Origin: Bradyrhizobium hereditatis
GTDB taxonomy: Bacteria > Pseudomonadota > Alphaproteobacteria > Rhizobiales > Xanthobacteraceae
Reading direction: 5' to 3'
Length of the DNA: 64,000 nucleotides
Assembly: GCF_020329435.1 (NCBI RefSeq)
Contig: NZ_JAGKJK010000018.1
Coordinates: forward strand, 46,869 to 110,868
Positions 61,880 through 64,000 of this stretch are shown one piece after another. The position numbers were made by a program, and so were the translations under genes. The first letter of the stretch is position 1; every line of letters begins with the position of its first letter. The notes under the pieces were generated by a model. It made no database searches. It was given only the letters and a program-made list of their open reading frames with translations, and had not been told where the DNA came from.

Positions 61880-63487
61880 CTAGATCGCTGTCATTTCTCC
61901 CTTCGTCCAGGCCTCCCGCAGCTTGAACTTCTGGATCTTGCCCGATCCGGTCAGCGGAAACGCGTCCACCACGAACCAGTGTTTTGGCGTCTTGTGCGGG
62001 GCGAGCGAGGCGCGCATGTAGGCGATCAATTCTTCCTTATCTATCGCGGCGCCCGGCGCCGGCCGAATGAAGGCTGCGACCTCTTCGCCCCATTTCTCGT
62101 GGGGAACGCCGATGACGGCGACTTCGCCGACCTTGGGATGCCTAAACAACAGCTCTTCCAGCTCGCGCGGATAGATGTTCTCGCCGCCGCGGATGATCAT
62201 GTCCTTGAGGCGGCCTTCCACCGTGCAATAGCCTCGCTCATCCATTGCGCAGAGATCGCCGGTGTGCAGCCAGCCATCGGCATCGATCGCAGCCGCCGTG
62301 GCATCGGGCATTTCGAAGTAGCCGATCATGACGTGATAGCCGCGGGTGCAGAATTCGCCGATCGTGCCGATTGGCACCGTCTCGCCGGTATTGGGATCGA
62401 TGATCTTGGTTTCCATGTTGGGCAGCGGCAGGCCGATCGTGTTGGCCTTGTCCTCGACACTGTCATGGGTGCGGGTCTGCGCCGCGACCGGCGAGCATTC
62501 GGTCTGGCCGAACACGATGGTGAAGGGGGCCCCGAGCTTTTCTTCCAGTAACCGCACCAGCGCGGCCGGCACTGTGGAGCCGCCCGAGCAGATCGCCTTG
62601 ACCGACGACAGATCGGTGGTGGCGAATGTCGGATGCTCCAGCATCGCCACCAGCATCGTGGGAACGCCGAGCATGGCATTGCCGCGATAGGTCCCGAGCA
62701 TTTCCAGCACAAGGCCCGGCTCGAAGGCCTCGACCAGCACCGTGGTCGCGGCCTTCGATACTGCCCCGATCACGCAGCAGACGCAGCCGCCGGTGTGAAA
62801 CAGCGGCATCGTGGTGACAAAGACGTCACCGTCATCGACGCCCATCCGGTCGGCGGTGTCGGCGCCGTTGTTGAGCAGTCCGCGGTGGCGGAGCAGGGCG
62901 CCCTTGGGAAACCCTGTGGTGCCCGAAGTGTACTGGATCATGACGGGATCGTCGGGAGTGACGGCGGGCAGCTTGATGCTCTCGTCATCGCCGGCGGCGA
63001 TGAAGGTGTCCCAATCGTCGAAGCAGATGATCTCGCGCAGCTCGGGGCAGTTCGGCTTGACTTCCCGCACCGTCTCCAGCATGGGGTTGCCGCGAAAACC
63101 GTTGACGACGAAGACGCCGGCCGAGCGCGACTGCTTCAGCACGTACTCGACTTCGCGGGCGCGGAATGCGGGGTTCACCGTCACGAGGATCATGCCCGCC
63201 ATGCCCGCGCCGAATTCCAGCATCACCCACTCCGGGATATTCTGCGCCCAAACGGCGATGCGCTCGCCGGGCTTGAAGCGCGACAGCAGCGCGCGGGCGG
63301 TACGCTCCGCTTCGCGATAAAATTGTGCGTAGGTCCATTGCCGCCGCTGCGTTGGATCAGGAACGCCGGCAATCAGCGCCAGACGATCGGGCGCCGCCTC
63401 GGCCGCCTTGCGCAAGAGATCGCCGAACGTCATTTCCCGCACCGCAGGCGTGGTCGGTCCCGCGACGTGCGACTTCGTCAATGCCAT
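61880..63487 (-). CDS. Acyl-CoA synthetase (AMP-dependent ligase)
   Basis: The ~535-residue protein is an AMP-forming fatty acid or related acyl-CoA ligase. Motifs are YTSGTTGFPKGALLRHRGL (ATP loop), VFGQTECSPVAAQT (adenine motif), GWLHTGDLCAMDERGYCTVE and RLKDMIIRGGENIYPRELEE. The C-terminal catalytic lysine is in LTGSGKIQKFKLRE. The acyl substrate is unknown. GGAGG lies before the ATG at 63487; a TTG one codon earlier is an alternative. Confidence 0.92.
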   Translation of the reverse strand: MALTKSHVAGPTTPAVREMTFGDLLRKAAEAAPDRLALIAGVPDPTQRRQWTYAQFYREAERTARALLSRFKPGERIAVWAQNIPEWVMLEFGAGMAGMILVTVNPAFRAREVEYVLKQSRSAGVFVVNGFRGNPMLETVREVKPNCPELREIICFDDWDTFIAAGDDESIKLPAVTPDDPVMIQYTSGTTGFPKGALLRHRGLLNNGADTADRMGVDDGDVFVTTMPLFHTGGCVCCVIGAVSKAATTVLVEAFEPGLVLEMLGTYRGNAMLGVPTMLVAMLEHPTFATTDLSSVKAICSGGSTVPAALVRLLEEKLGAPFTIVFGQTECSPVAAQTRTHDSVEDKANTIGLPLPNMETKIIDPNTGETVPIGTIGEFCTRGYHVMIGYFEMPDATAAAIDADGWLHTGDLCAMDERGYCTVEGRLKDMIIRGGENIYPRELEELLFRHPKVGEVAVIGVPHEKWGEEVAAFIRPAPGAAIDKEELIAYMRASLAPHKTPKHWFVVDAFPLTGSGKIQKFKLREAWTKGEMTAI

Positions 63488-63600
63488 CAAATCCTCCCCG
63501 GTCCGGCGCCGTTGTGGTCGGCGTCAGTTCCCAGGAGAAAATGCCTGCCGGCTTCGAGTAATGCAAGCGGGGACAGGAAGTGGGCGAAGGAAGGGAAGCG

Positions 63601-64000
63601 TTAGAAGGAGCAAGTCAGTAACCCCGTCATTGTGAGCGCAGCGACTTGTCCGCCGTTCGCCGTCCGGCGTGCCGGCTCCCGCCGCGCCGTTGAGCGATCC
63701 GCCCGCCGCTTCGTCGTTCCCTTGCCCTTCAGGCTCGCCTTCAGCGCGTCCATCAGGTTGATGACGTTGTCGGGCCTTTCTTCAGGCTCAGGCACCTTGA
63801 GCGGCTTACCGGAGGCCTTGCGCCGCACCAGCGCCTTCAGCGCGTCCTCATATTCGTCCTTGAACTTCGAGGGATCGAAATGCGCCGCCATCTTATGCAG
63901 GATATGTCCTGCGAGCTCGACCATGTCCTTGGTGATCTTCGGCGTCTTGATGCCCTCGAAATAGTCCTCCTCGTCGCGCAGCTCGTAGGGGTAGCGCAGC
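63601..64000 (-). CDS. ku: Ku DNA end-binding protein, C-terminal part
   Basis: The reading frame is open to the last base, so the start is beyond the window. The segment LRYPYELRDEEDYF and TKDMVELAGHILHKMAAHFD matches bacterial Ku near its C-terminal helical region. Ku binds double-strand breaks and recruits LigD in non-homologous end joining. The C-terminal tail after ~63760 is lysine- and arginine-rich (GTTKRRADRSTARREPARR), as in other Ku tails. The final residues are read through part of the dispersed GTCATTG repeat. The partner ligD is not in the window. Confidence 0.9.
   Translation of the reverse strand, partial: LRYPYELRDEEDYFEGIKTPKITKDMVELAGHILHKMAAHFDPSKFKDEYEDALKALVRRKASGKPLKVPEPEERPDNVINLMDALKASLKGKGTTKRRADRSTARREPARRTANGGQVAALTMTGLLTCSF
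63625..63650. repeat. Partial copy of the GTCATTGCGAG dispersed repeat at the end of ku
   Basis: CGTCATTGTGAGCGCAGCGACT matches the start of the arms seen at 56991 and 50674. The other arm is not present within the visible flank. It lies within the last codons of ku and apparently supplies the end of the reading frame. Confidence 0.5.

Overview
The window is high-GC DNA with alphaproteobacterial gene content and most resembles Bradyrhizobium or a close relative (Nitrobacteraceae). Supporting signs are the cox operon layout, an NAD-linked formate dehydrogenase with its molybdenum-cofactor genes, a kdp operon, a Ku gene, and several copies of an intergenic palindrome starting GTCATTGCGAG or GTCATGGCC that I associate with this group. 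The genus is inferred; no rRNA is present. No transposase, integrase, phage gene or CRISPR array was seen.

Layout. (1) 1-4364: the 3' end of a haem-copper oxidase operon (subunit I with an apparent 1-base frameshift near its end, subunit III, a small membrane protein, a CtaG-type assembly factor, a mono-haem cytochrome c), converging on a di-haem cytochrome c. (2) 4444-23142: eighteen minus-strand genes, mostly joined by ATGA or similar overlaps, forming a saccharide locus. It has four CgeB-like and two GT4 glycosyltransferases, three or more sugar-nucleotide SDR enzymes, a nucleotidyltransferase, two methyltransferases, a PIG-L/LmbE deacetylase, an acyltransferase of the CelD type, a GH-A glycosidase whose halves appear swapped, a phosphopentomutase, a histidine phosphatase and, at the promoter-proximal end, an actinobacterial-type myo-inositol-phosphate synthase. 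This is the best candidate for an undescribed system. (3) 23143-34732: a purine-rich microsatellite, a small conserved protein, an ABC exporter, a secreted GH13 protein, and assorted oxidoreductases, a DUF305 membrane protein and a hydrolase-phosphoribosyltransferase fusion. (4) 34733-37791: a non-coding stretch, a tRNA with anticodon CAT that looks like tRNA-Ile2, and two periplasmic binding proteins (TAXI and Liv type). (5) 37971-50656: molybdopterin and formate dehydrogenase genes: three MoeA-domain proteins (one degenerate, one fused to a periplasmic-binding-like domain), mobA, fdhD, mobB, a TusA-like protein, and a fused gamma-beta plus alpha formate dehydrogenase. (6) 50844-61141: a LysM protein, a conserved hypothetical, then kdpFABCDE preceded by an extra tiny membrane ORF on each side of kdpF. 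(7) 61266-64000: a flavin-type pyridoxamine oxidase-like protein, an acyl-CoA synthetase, and the C-terminal part of Ku running off the end.

How the genes fit. Region 5 is a functional unit: MobA/MobB/MoeA build the bis-MGD cofactor, FdhD sulfurates it, and the two Fds subunits oxidise formate to CO2 with NAD+. Region 6 is a potassium-limitation response, with KdpD/KdpE controlling the KdpFABC pump. Region 2 contains precursor synthesis, nucleotide-sugar tailoring, glycosyl transfer and deacetylation but no recognisable polymerase, flippase or ligase. Its product is therefore probably a small glycoconjugate, perhaps inositol-based, rather than a conventional polysaccharide. All family calls come from reading the sequence and recalled motifs; no database search was run.
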